Positions 38,001 to 50,000 of a stretch of DNA of 64,000 nt are shown here, one piece after another (position 1 is the stretch's first letter; each line of letters starts with the position of its first letter). Location of the stretch: the NCBI RefSeq assembly GCF_910592395.1, contig NC_088320.1:7748001-7812000 (forward strand). The letters are read 5' to 3'. The DNA comes from Lineus longissimus. Taxonomy: Eukaryota > Nemertea > Pilidiophora > Heteronemertea > Lineidae. Under the pieces are notes generated by a model. It was not told where the DNA came from, ran no database searches, and worked only from the letters and a program-made list of their open reading frames with translations. Both the position numbers and the translations under genes were made by a program.

Positions 38001-41000
38001 ACCAGTCAGGCCGTTCTCCCGATCTGTGGCTGGAATGGAGAACCCTTGCTGCTTGTGCTGAAGTAATCTTGGAATTGACCTGGACCAACGCCAGCATTGC
38101 TGTGCTAACTTGTTATAGAACAGCTAGTATCAACATTACCGGTACCAGTCAGGCCGTTCTCCGTATCTGTGACTGGAATGAAGAGTCCTTGCTGCTTTTG
38201 CTGAAGTTACTGGTACCAGTCAGGCTGTTCTAACTCGTTATAGAACAGCAGCATCAGGTACCAGTCAGATCTGTGGCTGGACTGGATACGCTCTGCTCAT
38301 GGTGCAAACATGATATTGGCATTGACCTTGACCACAGCACCAATCAGACCGTTATGTTAGGCTATGTTAAAATGACCTGGACAGACCCAAGCATTGCTGT
38401 GCTAACTTGTTATTACAACAACATTACCGGTACCAGTTGGGCCTTTCTACGGATATTGGGCTGGATTACCTCTGCTGTTGGTGCAGACATGATATTGGTT
38501 TTGACCTGGACCACAGCACCAGACAGGCCATTATGTGTAAGGTAATGTTAAAATGACCTGGACAGCATTCCTGTGCTAACTCGTGTTCCAACAGTACTGG
38601 TGCTTTCAGATTGTTCCTCCAAAATGGAGGAGATATTTTGTTACATTACATTTTGTTTTATTTCCTTTATTGTTGTTTGGCAACCCCTCTGTTACATGAT
38701 GAATGATATGTTTTAGCAATAGCTGTCATACAGGGGACACAATGGTTTCTCAACTAGGTTGTTGTGAATTGCAACCAGAGTCTAGCCTAGCATTGGCTGT
38801 GATAACTCCTCCTTTTGGATTAGTTCAGCAAATGCTGGCAAGGCTTTGGAGCAGTTTTCTTCCTTGAGTTGTGTGCCCCCTTACCTTTTTTCCCCACCAG
38901 AAGCGCCAAAAACCTCTCGTTTCTATAACGATACCAATGGCTTGGGAATTAGCCACCTGGAGACTTGAGAATTGGTTTTACTTGTTGTTGGTAACCCCGT
39001 TCACCCCAGCATACACTATGCTAACTAGCTGAGAAAATTAGCGACAGCATGTACTGAGACGCATGTGGCTTTGGATCACGAAGTCTTCTTTCTAGGTGTT
39101 GATGAGGAGCATCAGATCCCAGCCCAACATTGGCTGTGATAGCTATTGAGTATTGGCTACTTGCAGCTAATGCTGGGTCAAGAAATGCTGCCATTCTTGC
39201 CACCAATATGCCTGTCTCTAAGCTTATCCACTTGTTCCCACAAATTCTGTGCCCATACTGTCAAGGGTCGTAATTTAGCTGGGTACTTACTGTTACTTTC
39301 CCATTACATTTGCAATAGGTAAATGAGGCCCTGTTGGCCAACCAACACCAGCATTACTGTGCTAACTTGTAAGATAACAGCAAGCATCAGCAGTGCTGAA
39401 ATCAACACCCTTCGTGCGGATGTTGGCCAATTGAAGAATTTTTGTACTGCTGTGCTCACAATAGCTAGCAGCAGCATTACTGGAACGGTTTAACCATCTT
39501 TTACGAAATGTGCGAGTATGCATTCCCGCGGCTGTTCAACATTTGTCTGACTATTTCATTGCTGTATGTCATTGTTGCCAATCAGTTCAGGGGAAACAAC
39601 CAGGGAAGTATAAAAATTCCAGTTGGGAACGACATCTTGGGTCTATAGTAGCTTCACTTGTTGTTGGTAACCCCATTCAACCCAGCATACACCCCAGCAT
39701 ACACACTAACTAGCCGAGAGTATGCGACAGTATGTACTGAGACACAGGTGGCTTTGGATCACAAAGTCTTCTTTCTTGGTGTTGATGAGGAGCATCAGAT
39801 CCCAGCCCAACATTGGCTGTGATAGCTCATGAGTATTGGCTACTTACAGCTAATGCTGGGTCAAGAAATGCTGCCATTATTGCCACCAATATGCCTGTCT
39901 AAGCTTATCCACTTGTTCCCACAAATTCTGTGTCCATACTGTCAAGGGTCGTAATTTAGCTGGTTACTTTCCCATTACATTTGCAATAGGTATAAAGTAT
40001 AAAAATTCCAGTTAATAACGACATCTTGGGACAATAGTAGCTTCACTTGTTGTTGGTAACCCCATTCAACCCAGCATATTCTATGCTAATTAGCTGAAGA
40101 CAATTAGCGATAGCATGTACTAGGATGAGGATGGCTTTGAATCCAAGCAGGATTTGTTGTTGATGAGGAGCACCAGATCCTAACCCAACATTGGCTGTGA
40201 TAGCTCATGAGTATTGGCAACTTTCACCAAATGTTGGGTTAAGAAATGTTGCCATTCTTGCCACCATGATACCTGTCTCTAAGCATATCCACTTGTTCCT
40301 GCAAATTCTGAGGCCACTGAAAAAAAGGGTTGTAATCTAGCTGAGTACTGACGGTTACTTGTGCATCGAGTAAATATATTTCGCAAAGCCATGTTCATTT
40401 AACTTCCTTCATTCTTCGGCGATGACATAAATGTCGAGAAGACTATTATCGCATGTTGGAAGTAGGCCATGGCCACTCCTGGTGCTGACATTGACACAGA
40501 CCAACCCCAGCATTACTGTCTTAAAGATAATAGCAAGCAAGATAACACAAATCAGTCTCATCAACACCCTTTGTGCTGTTGCCGATTGAAGAATTTTTGT
40601 ATGGCTTGAATAGAGGTGCCACTGGTTGCGTCCATCCCAGCACTGCTGTGCTAACTCTTGAAATAATAGCTGGCAGCAGCATTACTGGAACGAATTTAAC
40701 CATCTTCTATGAAATGTGCGAGTATGCAATCCCGCGGCTGTTTTCCATTTGTCTGATTATTTCACGGCTGTATGTCATTGTTGCCAATCAGTTCAGGCCA
40801 AACAACCAGGGAAGTATAAAAATTCCAGTTAGGAACGACATCTTGGGACAATAGTAGCTTCACTTGTTGTTGGTAACCCCATTCAACCCAGCATATTCTA
40901 TGCTAATTAGCTGAAGACAATTAGCGATAGCATGTACTAGGACGAGGATGGCTTTGAATCCGAGTAGGATTTGTTGTTGATGAGGAGCACCAGATCCTAG

Positions 41001-44000
41001 CCAAACATTGGCTGTGATAGCTCATGAGTATTGGCTACTAACAGCTAAAGCTGGGTCAAGAAATGCTGCCATTCTTGCCACCACGATGCCAGTCTCTAAG
41101 CTTATCCACTTGTTCCCACAAATTCTGTGCCCATACTGTCAAGGGTACTGGAGCTGGGTACTGAATGTTACTTCTCCATTACAGTTGCATTAAGTAAATA
41201 AGGCCCTGTTGGCTTCATTTAACCTCATTCATACTTCTGTGATGTCGAGAAGACTATCACATATTGGAAGTAGGTCATCGCCACTACTGGTGCTGACATT
41301 GACACAGACCAACCCCAGCATTACTATGCTAACTTGTAAGATAACAGCAAGCATCAGCAGTGCTGAAATCAGTCTCATCAACACCCTTTGTGCTGTTGTT
41401 GGCCGATTGAAGAATTTTCGTATGGCTTGAATAGAGGTGCCACTGGTTGCGTCCATCCCAGCACTGCTGTGCTAACTTTTGAAACAATAGCTAGCAGCAG
41501 CATTACTGGAACGAATTTAACCATCTTCTACGAAATGTGCTAGTATTACTATTTCACAGCTGTATGTCATTGTTGACAATCAGTTAAGGCCAAAAGTATA
41601 AAAACTCCATTAAGTAACGACATCTTGGGACAATAGTAGATTCACGTGTTGCTGTTAACCCCATTCAACCCAGCATACTCTATGCTAATTAGCTGAAGAC
41701 AATTAGCGATAGCATGTACTAGGATGAGGATGGCTTTGAATCCGAGTAGGAATTGTTGTTGATGAGGAGCACCAGATCCTAGCCAAACATTGGCTGTGAT
41801 AACTAATGAGTATTGGCCACTACTGGTGCTGATATTGACACAGACCAACCCCAGCATTACTGTGCTAACTTTCCCATTAGAGTTGCATTAAGTAAATAAG
41901 GCCCTGTTGACTTCATTTAACCTCGTTCATACTTCTGTGATGTCGAGAAGACTATCACATATTGGAAGTAGGTCATCGCCACTTCTGGTGCTGACATTGA
42001 CGCAGACCAACCCCAGCATTACTGTGCTAACTTGTAAGATAACAGCAAGCATCAGCAGTGCTGAAATCAGTCTCATCAACACCCTTTGTGCTGTTGTTGG
42101 TCGATTGAAGAATTTTCGTATGGCTTGAATAGAGGTGCCACTGGTTGCGTCCATCCCAGCACCGCTGTGCTAACTTTTGAAACAATAGCTAGCAGCAGCA
42201 TTACTGGAACGAAGTTAACCATCTTCTACGAAATGTGCTAGTATTACTATTTCACAGCTGTAAAACTGTTGTTGACAATCAGTTCAGGCCAAACAAGTAT
42301 AAAAATTCCATTAAGTAATGACATCTTGGGACAATAGTAGATTCACGTGTTGTTGTTAACCCCATTCAACCCAGCATACTCTATGCTAATTAGCTGAAGA
42401 CAATTAGCGATAGCATGCACTAGGATGAGGATGGCTTTGATTCCGAGTAGGAATTGTTGTTGATGAGGAGCACCAGATCCTAGCCAAACATTGGCTGTGA
42501 TAACTAATGAGTATTGGCCACTACTGGTGCTGATATTGACACAGACCAACCCCAGCATTACTGTGCTAACTTGTAACAGCTGGCATCAGCAGTGCTGAAA
42601 TCAGTCTCATCAACTCCCTTCGTGCTGTTTTTGGCTTATTGAATAATTTTTGTATGGCTTGAATATAGGTGCAACTGGTTGCGACAACCCCAGCACTGCT
42701 GTGCTAACTTATGGAACAATAGCTGGCATCAACAGTACTGGAATGAATACGACCATCTCCTACACCATGTGCTAACATGGGCTTCTGTGGCTGTTTTACG
42801 AATCAAACTATCTTAGGATGATATGCCATTGATGAATAATAGTTCAGATCAACCCCAGCACTGCTGTGCTAACTTTTTGGAAACTAGGTAGCTATCATCA
42901 ACAATACTGGAATAAACCTTATTTATGAATCTCCTATAAAATGTGCCAGCGAGTGCATCTCGCTGTTTTCCACTAGTCGGACTATTTCAGGATGATATAT
43001 CTTTGTTGACAATCAGTTCAGACCAACCCCAGCATTGCTATGCTAACTTTTTGGAGAACAGATAGCATCAACATTACTGGAACAAATCTTACCATCTCCC
43101 GCACGCACAAACTGTGCACGAGTCGGACTAAGTGTAATGCTAACATCAACTTTACTGGAATGAATCCATCAGTGTTATGCTAACATCAACTTTACTGGAA
43201 TGAATCCAATCATCTCCTACATGTTGTGCTATCATGCACTGCTGTTGTCCTCATCTAACTCTCTCAGGACGATCTGTCATTGTTGAGAATTAGTTCAGAC
43301 CAACCCCAGCATTGCTGTGCTAACTTTTGAGGCGACAGCTAGCATCAACATTACTGGAATGAATCAAACCATCTCCTACATCATCTTACTCACACTTCTC
43401 TAGCTTGTTTAGCACTAGCTGGACTATTGGAGGGTATATCGTTCATGAGAATTAGTTCAGACAAACCCTGCGCTAACTTTGGGACAATAGCTACTTGTAG
43501 CATGAACATCTACAAAATGTTCTAGCATGCGATTCTCTTGCTGGTCAGAGTATTCAAGGATGATCTGTAATTGATGACAGTCAGTTAAAACCAACCCCAG
43601 CATCGCTGTGCTAACTTACCAGATTTATAGCTAGCAACAACCATACTGGAACCAATCCAACTGTCTCCATCCCAACCAAGGCTTACAAATACATTATTGT
43701 TGATGGCTTATGTTAAATTCAGTTTACTGATACACGACCTCCAAGACTGCCCCCCCCTCCATGCTGCCATCAAACGCTAAGAAGAAGCAGGAGTTTGCAG
43801 ACTGTCTGCAAAGTCAATGTTGCTATCACTCAGACCGACCCCAGCATTGCTGTGCTAACTTGATTGACATCAGCTACAGCTAGCATCAACATTGCTGGAC
43901 CTCAGCTCTCGGATGTTTCTAGTTGATTGCGGTGATGTACACTAGCCAGATCTTCCTTCCTTTCTTTTAGTAGTGGCAACTGCCTACCCCAGCATAGCCT

Positions 44001-47000
44001 ATGCTAATTTGTAACAAGACAATAAGCAGCAAGCTAAGCAATGCTAAAAAGTCAATTAGGCCAGCTGGTCAGTCTCTTGGTGTCCCAGAATGGGCATTTA
44101 ACGAGCACATGCCCTGGTGTCTGGACTGATTGTGTGGCACTGACGCCTTCCAGATTCGGCTAGGTTCGCTGAAAAGTTTTCATGTGAACTAGGATTCATG
44201 GACACTTGCCTCACAGTTGCCTCACAGCTAGTCCCTCGGCCAGCATTGACTGTGATAGCTCATTTATAGGCAGGTGGCTTCAGATGCTGACGACCTTCAG
44301 TGATTGTCTCTGTTGCATTTGTCTTCAGAAATCTTGTCATTGCATGATTAGATGAGTTGGTCGTAATCCCTATTCACCCCAGCATACACTATGCTAACTG
44401 GCTCTGAACAGTTAGCAATAGCCTATACTAGGATGCAGGTGGCTTCAGTTGCTGACGACCAGCCTCAGCGATTGTCTGTGTTGCATTTGTCTTCAGAAAA
44501 CTTGTCATTGCAGATGAGTTGGTTGTAACCCCTATCACCCCAGCATACACTATGCTAACTGGCACTGAACAGTTAGCAATACCAGGATGCAGGTGGCTTC
44601 AGATGCTGACGAGCTTCAGTGATTGGGTGATATGAATAAAGACTAGCAAATGCTTTTACTCCGGTTTTGTACAGGAAGGCCTAGTGTAAATGTACATGGA
44701 GATTTAGATAAAAGCATTTCCTAGTCTTTATTCATATCACCCAATGTCTCTGTTGCATTCGTCTTCAGAAAACTTGTCATTGTATGATAAGATGAGTTGG
44801 TTTTAACCCCTATTCACCCCAGCATACACTATGCTAACTGGCACTGAACAGTTAGCAATAGCCTATACCAGGATGCAGGTGGCTTCAGATGCTGACGAGC
44901 TTCAGTGTTGCATTCGTCTTCAGAAAACTTGTCATTGTATGATAAGATGAGTTGGTTTTAACCCCTGTTCACCCCAGCATACACTATGCTAACTGGCACC
45001 AAACAGTTAGCAATAGCCTATACTAGGATGCAGGTGGCTTCAGTGTCTCTGTTGCATTCGTCTTCAGAAAACTTGTCATTGATGAGATGAGTTGGTTGTA
45101 ACCCCTATTCACCCCAGCATACACTATGCTAACTGGCACTGAACAGTTAGCAATAGCCTATACCAGGATGCAGGTGGCTTCAGATGCTGACGAGCTTCAG
45201 TGATTGTCTCTGTTGCATTTGTCTTCAGAAAACTTGTCATTGCATGATAAGATGAGTTGGTTTTAACCCCTATTCACCCCAGCATACACTATGCTAACTG
45301 GCACTGAACAGTTAGCAATAGCCTATACCAGGATGCAGGTGGCTTCAGTTGCTGACGACCAGCCTCAGTGATTGTCTCTGTTGCATTTGTCTCCAGAAAA
45401 CTTGTCATTGCATGATAAGATGAGTTGGTTGTAACCCCTATTCACCCCAGCATACACTATGCTAACTGGCACTGAACAGTTAGCAATAGCCTTTACCAGG
45501 ATGCAGGTGGCTTCAAATTTCCTTTTAAAGGCTTAGCAGCAGAGATGAGAACCAGCTCGTAGCCCAGTATTGGCTGTGATAGCTCGTGGATGTTGACTAT
45601 TTACAGCAAATACTGGGTTAAGAGGGGCTGCGACTAAAACTAGAGTGGTACCATTTTCATATTGGTTGCCTCAAGTCCAATCCCCACCCTAATGACAGGC
45701 AATCCCTCTATCAGAACTTGTTAAAGGGAGCCTTGAGTGTGATCCAGCACTTCCTGTTGCAGCCAGCATTAATCCTATCAAATGATATCACGCATTGCTA
45801 GTGCAAGATAAGATATCTTGGTTTAAAGTTGTGTTGTGTGTAACTCTAGTGCCTGTGGCTTAGCCCTACCCCAGCATTGTTGTGCTAACTTAATTGAGTC
45901 ACAGCTAGCATCAGCCATACAAGGACAAGGCAGGCCATGGTGCGAGCCATCACTATTCGATTATAACACTTTTCCGACCTTGTATAATAGCGCAATTGTA
46001 CTCGAGTGCCTGTGGCTTAGCCCTACCCCAGCATTGCTGTGCTAACTTATTTGAGTCACAGCTAGCATCAGACATACAAGGACAAGGCAAGCCATGATGG
46101 GACCCATCTCATCAATTCGATTATTAGGTTGTCCCAACATTATAATAGAATTGAACAAGCACTAATGATGAGAGAGAAACTGTACCAATTTCGGTGACAT
46201 CAGGATGCAGGTGGCTTCAGATGCTGACGAGCTTCAGTGATTGTCTCTGTTGCATTTGTCTTCAGAAAACTTGTCATTGCATGATAAGATGAGTTGGTTG
46301 TAACCCCTATTCACCCCAGCATACACTATGCTAACTGGCACTGAACAGTTAGCAATAGCCTATACCAGGATGCAGGTGGCTTCAGATGCTGACGAGCTTC
46401 AGTGATCATCTCTGTTGCATTTGTCTTCAGAAAACTTGTCATTGTATGATAAGATGAGTTGGTTTTAACCCCTATTCACCCCAGCATACACTATGCTAAC
46501 TGGCACTGAACAGTTAGCAATAGCCTATACCAGGATGCAGGTGGCTTCAGATGCTGACGAGCTTCAGTGATTGTCTCTGTTGCATTCGTCTAGTGCCTGT
46601 GGCTTAGCCCTGCCCCAGCATTGCTGTGCTAACTTGAGTCACAGCTAGCATCAGCCATACAAGGACAAGGTAGGCCATGGTGCGAGCCATCACTTCCATT
46701 CCATTATAACACTTTTCCCACCTTGTATAATAGCACAATTGTACTCGAGTGCCTGTGGCTTAGCCCTGCCCCAGCATTGCTGTGCTAACTTGGTTTTGTC
46801 CCAGATAGCATCAGCCATACAAGGACAAGGCAGGCCATGGTGCGACCCATCACATGTTGTCCAACCTACATGTAGCATTTTGCATTTCGCTGTGGCATTT
46901 ACCAATGTCCTACCCCAGCATTGCTGTGCTAACTTGTTGTGTCACAGCTAGCATCAGACATACAAGGACAAGGCAGGCCATGATGGGATCCATCACATCA

Positions 47001-50000
47001 CTTCGATTATTAGGTTGTCCAACATATATATAACAAGCACTAATGATGAGAAACTGCACCAATTTCGGTGACATCAAAGATAGCCAGGCAGGCCATGATA
47101 TGATTATTGTCTAACCTAGTTGTTGCATAAAATAATCACCGACCATTGAAAATTTACCAACTCTCGCATCAGCTAATATGTCTTACGCCGGCATTGCTGT
47201 GCTAACTTGTTTTGTCACAGGTAGCCTTAGCCATACAAGGACAAGGCAGGCCATGGTGTGACCCATCACGTCATTTCGATTATTACACTTTTCTGACCTA
47301 CATGTACATTTAGTTATAGCAATGAGCAATCACTAACAGTAGAAAATTATACAGAAGTCAGTCGCATCGGCTAATGTCATCCCCCAGCATTGCTGTGTTA
47401 ACTTGTTCTGTCACAGTTGGCATCAGCCATACAAGGACAAGGCAGGCCATGATATTACCCATTGACGTGATTGATAGATTGTCCGACCTTATGATAGCAT
47501 TGAGCAAGCACTAACAATATCAAAATCAAAAATTAACCTTACTTTAAGACAATTACCTTTTAAGACAGTGTTTAATATTCAGATAGCTCGATAGCTCAAA
47601 CTCCCAAATCAGTGGCGTATAACTATCAGCCTCTCTGATAAACAAAATATTTGTCATTGAGTTAGATTTGGTGTTGTTGTGAATCATCAAGTCCTCAGGC
47701 CTACAGCTAGTGCATCACAAAAACACTTCTAAAGCATTCTGAAAGTTTGGGATGTTATCTAGTACAATGTATTTGATTCAAGAATAACCTATCCTTTCTA
47801 AAAAAAACTACTGATAAGTTGCCTTCAAATACTTTACTAATTTACAAATTTATAAATACTAATTTATAAATTTAGGTTTCAAAACAACAACTGGAGCATC
47901 GCATAGGCCCGACTGAAGAATTCACTGCCACTTTTATGCTCTAATAAGGAATGCCCTTATTTTATTCTCTAATAAAGAATACCCTTATTTTATTCTCTAA
48001 TAAAGAATGCCCCTATTCTGTCACTCAAATCGAGGCTAATTACCTCAAGTTTTTGGAAATGGCAGGGAATTGTCAAGTCCCACCGCATAGGCCCGACTGA
48101 AGAATTCACTGCCACTTTTATGCTCTAATAAAATGTGCCCTTATATGCTTTAAAAAGTTGTAGCAAAAACCCTGAAAATTATAGAATACCACAACAAACT
48201 GATACACTAAAACAACAAAGGAGCCCAACGAACAAATTACAATCAACAGAAAAAGACTAAAATACGGGGAAATTTGAAAATAAGTGAAATTTGGGCAAAA
48301 TTGAAAGTGTCTCACCTTCTAGTCAACATCATGATTATTGAGCAAAGTCCCTTAACAGCTCTGGCGACCTCCTCCAAGCACAGCTAATTGTGAACTAATG
48401 GCCCTCCAGTAGGCCCGGCTACTTATACCCCGAGCTGATTAGCCCCTGGGAAAGATGGGGGGCCCTTGGGAAGTTGAAGGGATTCATTGATAACGACCCA
48501 GGGTGGATGATACCTGTCTGGTTCACACCTGGCTTGGGGTGGTAGTCTTGGGACAAGTTGACAAGCAAGGATTGGATATTTTACACTTTAGTTTGTTCAA
48601 TAAGTTGGTTGCAAGATTATTTGACCAGCTTTATTTCAAAGTTGATGGGCTTTGATTTTGTCCAAGAAAATAGGGTTGGATGATTTAAACATTTATTTAT
48701 TATCACACCATGGTTGGTTGCAAGCTTTTGCATTTCCAGTCGAAGGTATTGGAATAGTTGCAACTTTTGCTTTATAAATTTCTTGGTTTTAATTGAACTT
48801 TATAAATAATACAATTTAGTTTTGGTTTGCAAGGTTAAGAAGTTGAACTTGAGGTTATTTGAAGTGGTGGCTACTTATTCATGATAATTTCTTGATTTAA
48901 AAGGGGTACAGTAAATAGATATGCAGTTAGACACAATGCCGTACTGCAATTAATATCATGCGTGCAACTATGCTGAAACTTGCTATAGTAATTGTACATT
49001 TACATGTATCTGTCTTAACGACGGTGATGTTGAAATTCATGCAGTCTAAATCACAATTGACATCCCTCAATTGGCATCAGCAGTAAGTTATCAGAATGTA
49101 TTAAAAATATATCAAAAAAATATTTGAATGCTTCAAATACCCACAAGAACTGATTCAAAATGACTTTCTGTGAAATGCTATCAGAAATTAATTAAAACAG
49201 AGGAGAATGTTGAGTGAATGATGAAAATATGATTTTGAAAACAACAACTTGCCTATTTGGTTCATCTTTTCTGGAAAACCATCTGTTCTCTATAGAATCC
49301 ATTCCATGAGCCAAGTCCATACCAGGTGATGGGACAACAATGGGAAGACAGTGTCCATCCAGTTGTCTGGAAGCCATCCCTATGAATAACAGAATGCCCC
49401 ACTGTTTCAACTTATAGGCCCATTGAAACATTTTGAGTCAATGAAGGCCCATTGTCATCTCAGATATGAGTTTAGCTTGGGTCCAGGGGTTGGATTGGTC
49501 TAATTAGGTGTGAGACTGATTAGCCTTGCAGCATTTGACATTGAGGAGGGCTTGGGTGGGGTAGGCAATATTTGTTTTGGGGTGTAGAGGTCAGCAGCAT
49601 GAGCCAAGCTGGTCAACATGAATTTAGCTACTCAAATTTGAGTCTTGGCTTATGCCATTAATTGTTCCATATCAGAGGTGGGACCTTCTGCTAATTAGCT
49701 TAATATTGCTAATTAGTTGTTGATTAATATATTGATTAGTGTTAAGTAAACATGAAAAGAGTTTGATTTACTCAAAATGCAAGTTTGGGTTCTTTGATGT
49801 CTTTGATTAATTGAAATAGGAAGGACATTGTTTTTATATCAATCTTGAGTTTGTTATTTGTTGAGGGTTTGAGGGCTAAATAAGCTAGAAATAGTTGTGA
49901 ATATCGTCTGTATTAGCTTTGGCACCTGGGTTTAGCCTACGTAGCATTTAATTAGCCTGGTTAACAAGGATTTGGGAGGAGGTGTTTGCATTAAAGAACA

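Larger units (their letters stand above)
39000..42760 (-). ncRNA. Hairpin block d: 700-bp higher-order repeats with four unit types (23 units)
   Basis: A set of about four units repeats roughly every 700 bp: an agcatatTCTATGCTAATT type with a perfect GCTAATT/AATTAGC stem (near 39002, 40068, 40881, 41663, 42368), a miR-2-seed type (39121, 39804, 40183, 40999, 41781, 42482), an agcattactgtgctaac type (39346, 40500, 41310, 41845, 42005, 42547) and an agcactgctgtgctaac type (40631, 41449, 42149, 42686). The copies around 41.2-41.6 and 41.9-42.3 kb are almost identical, marking a recent segmental duplication. The unit near 39679 has a locally doubled core. Confidence 0.5.
44230..45625 (-). ncRNA. 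Hairpin block f: GCAUAGUG units (7) plus two miR-2-seed units
   Basis: Seven units near 44376, 44537, 44815, 44969, 45110, 45275 and 45443 read + CCCCAGCATACACTATGC, TAACTG, loop gcactgaa, CAGTTAGCAATAG. On - they form a 9-bp perfect apical stem (CAGUUAGCA/UGCUAACUG), then further pairing with five G-U pairs, one G-G mismatch and one bulge. miR-2-seed units flank them: 44238-44257 (UAUCACAGUC) and 45561-45581 (UAUCACAGCC). A small palindromic insertion splits a spacer at 44622-44745. Similar units recur near 46313 and 46480. Confidence 0.55.
32560..47440 (-). repeat. Array of about 85 hairpin-forming repeat units in MOCOS intron
   Basis: A 14.9-kb block made of a repeated core, seen on + as cCCAGCAnnnnnnTGCTAAc, an 8-20-nt loop, then a partly complementary arm (cagctagcatcaacattac or relatives). 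I counted 85 cores by eye, some degraded. Unit spacing, loop and spacer differ by block (listed separately), whereas both arms stay similar. No protein-coding frame runs through it. Splicing out the whole intron leaves MOCOS intact. On the - strand the units fold into 24-32-bp stems with many G-U pairs; see the block entries for the microRNA interpretation. Confidence 0.95.

Noticed and set aside
34835-38240. CRISPR-like regularly spaced repeats
   Set aside because: Animal DNA; the 143-bp units are identical throughout, with no unique spacers, and the conserved parts are hairpins.
32560-47440. tRNA or snoRNA gene cluster
   Set aside because: No A/B boxes at tRNA spacing and no C/D or H/ACA boxes around the stems; the fold is one simple hairpin.
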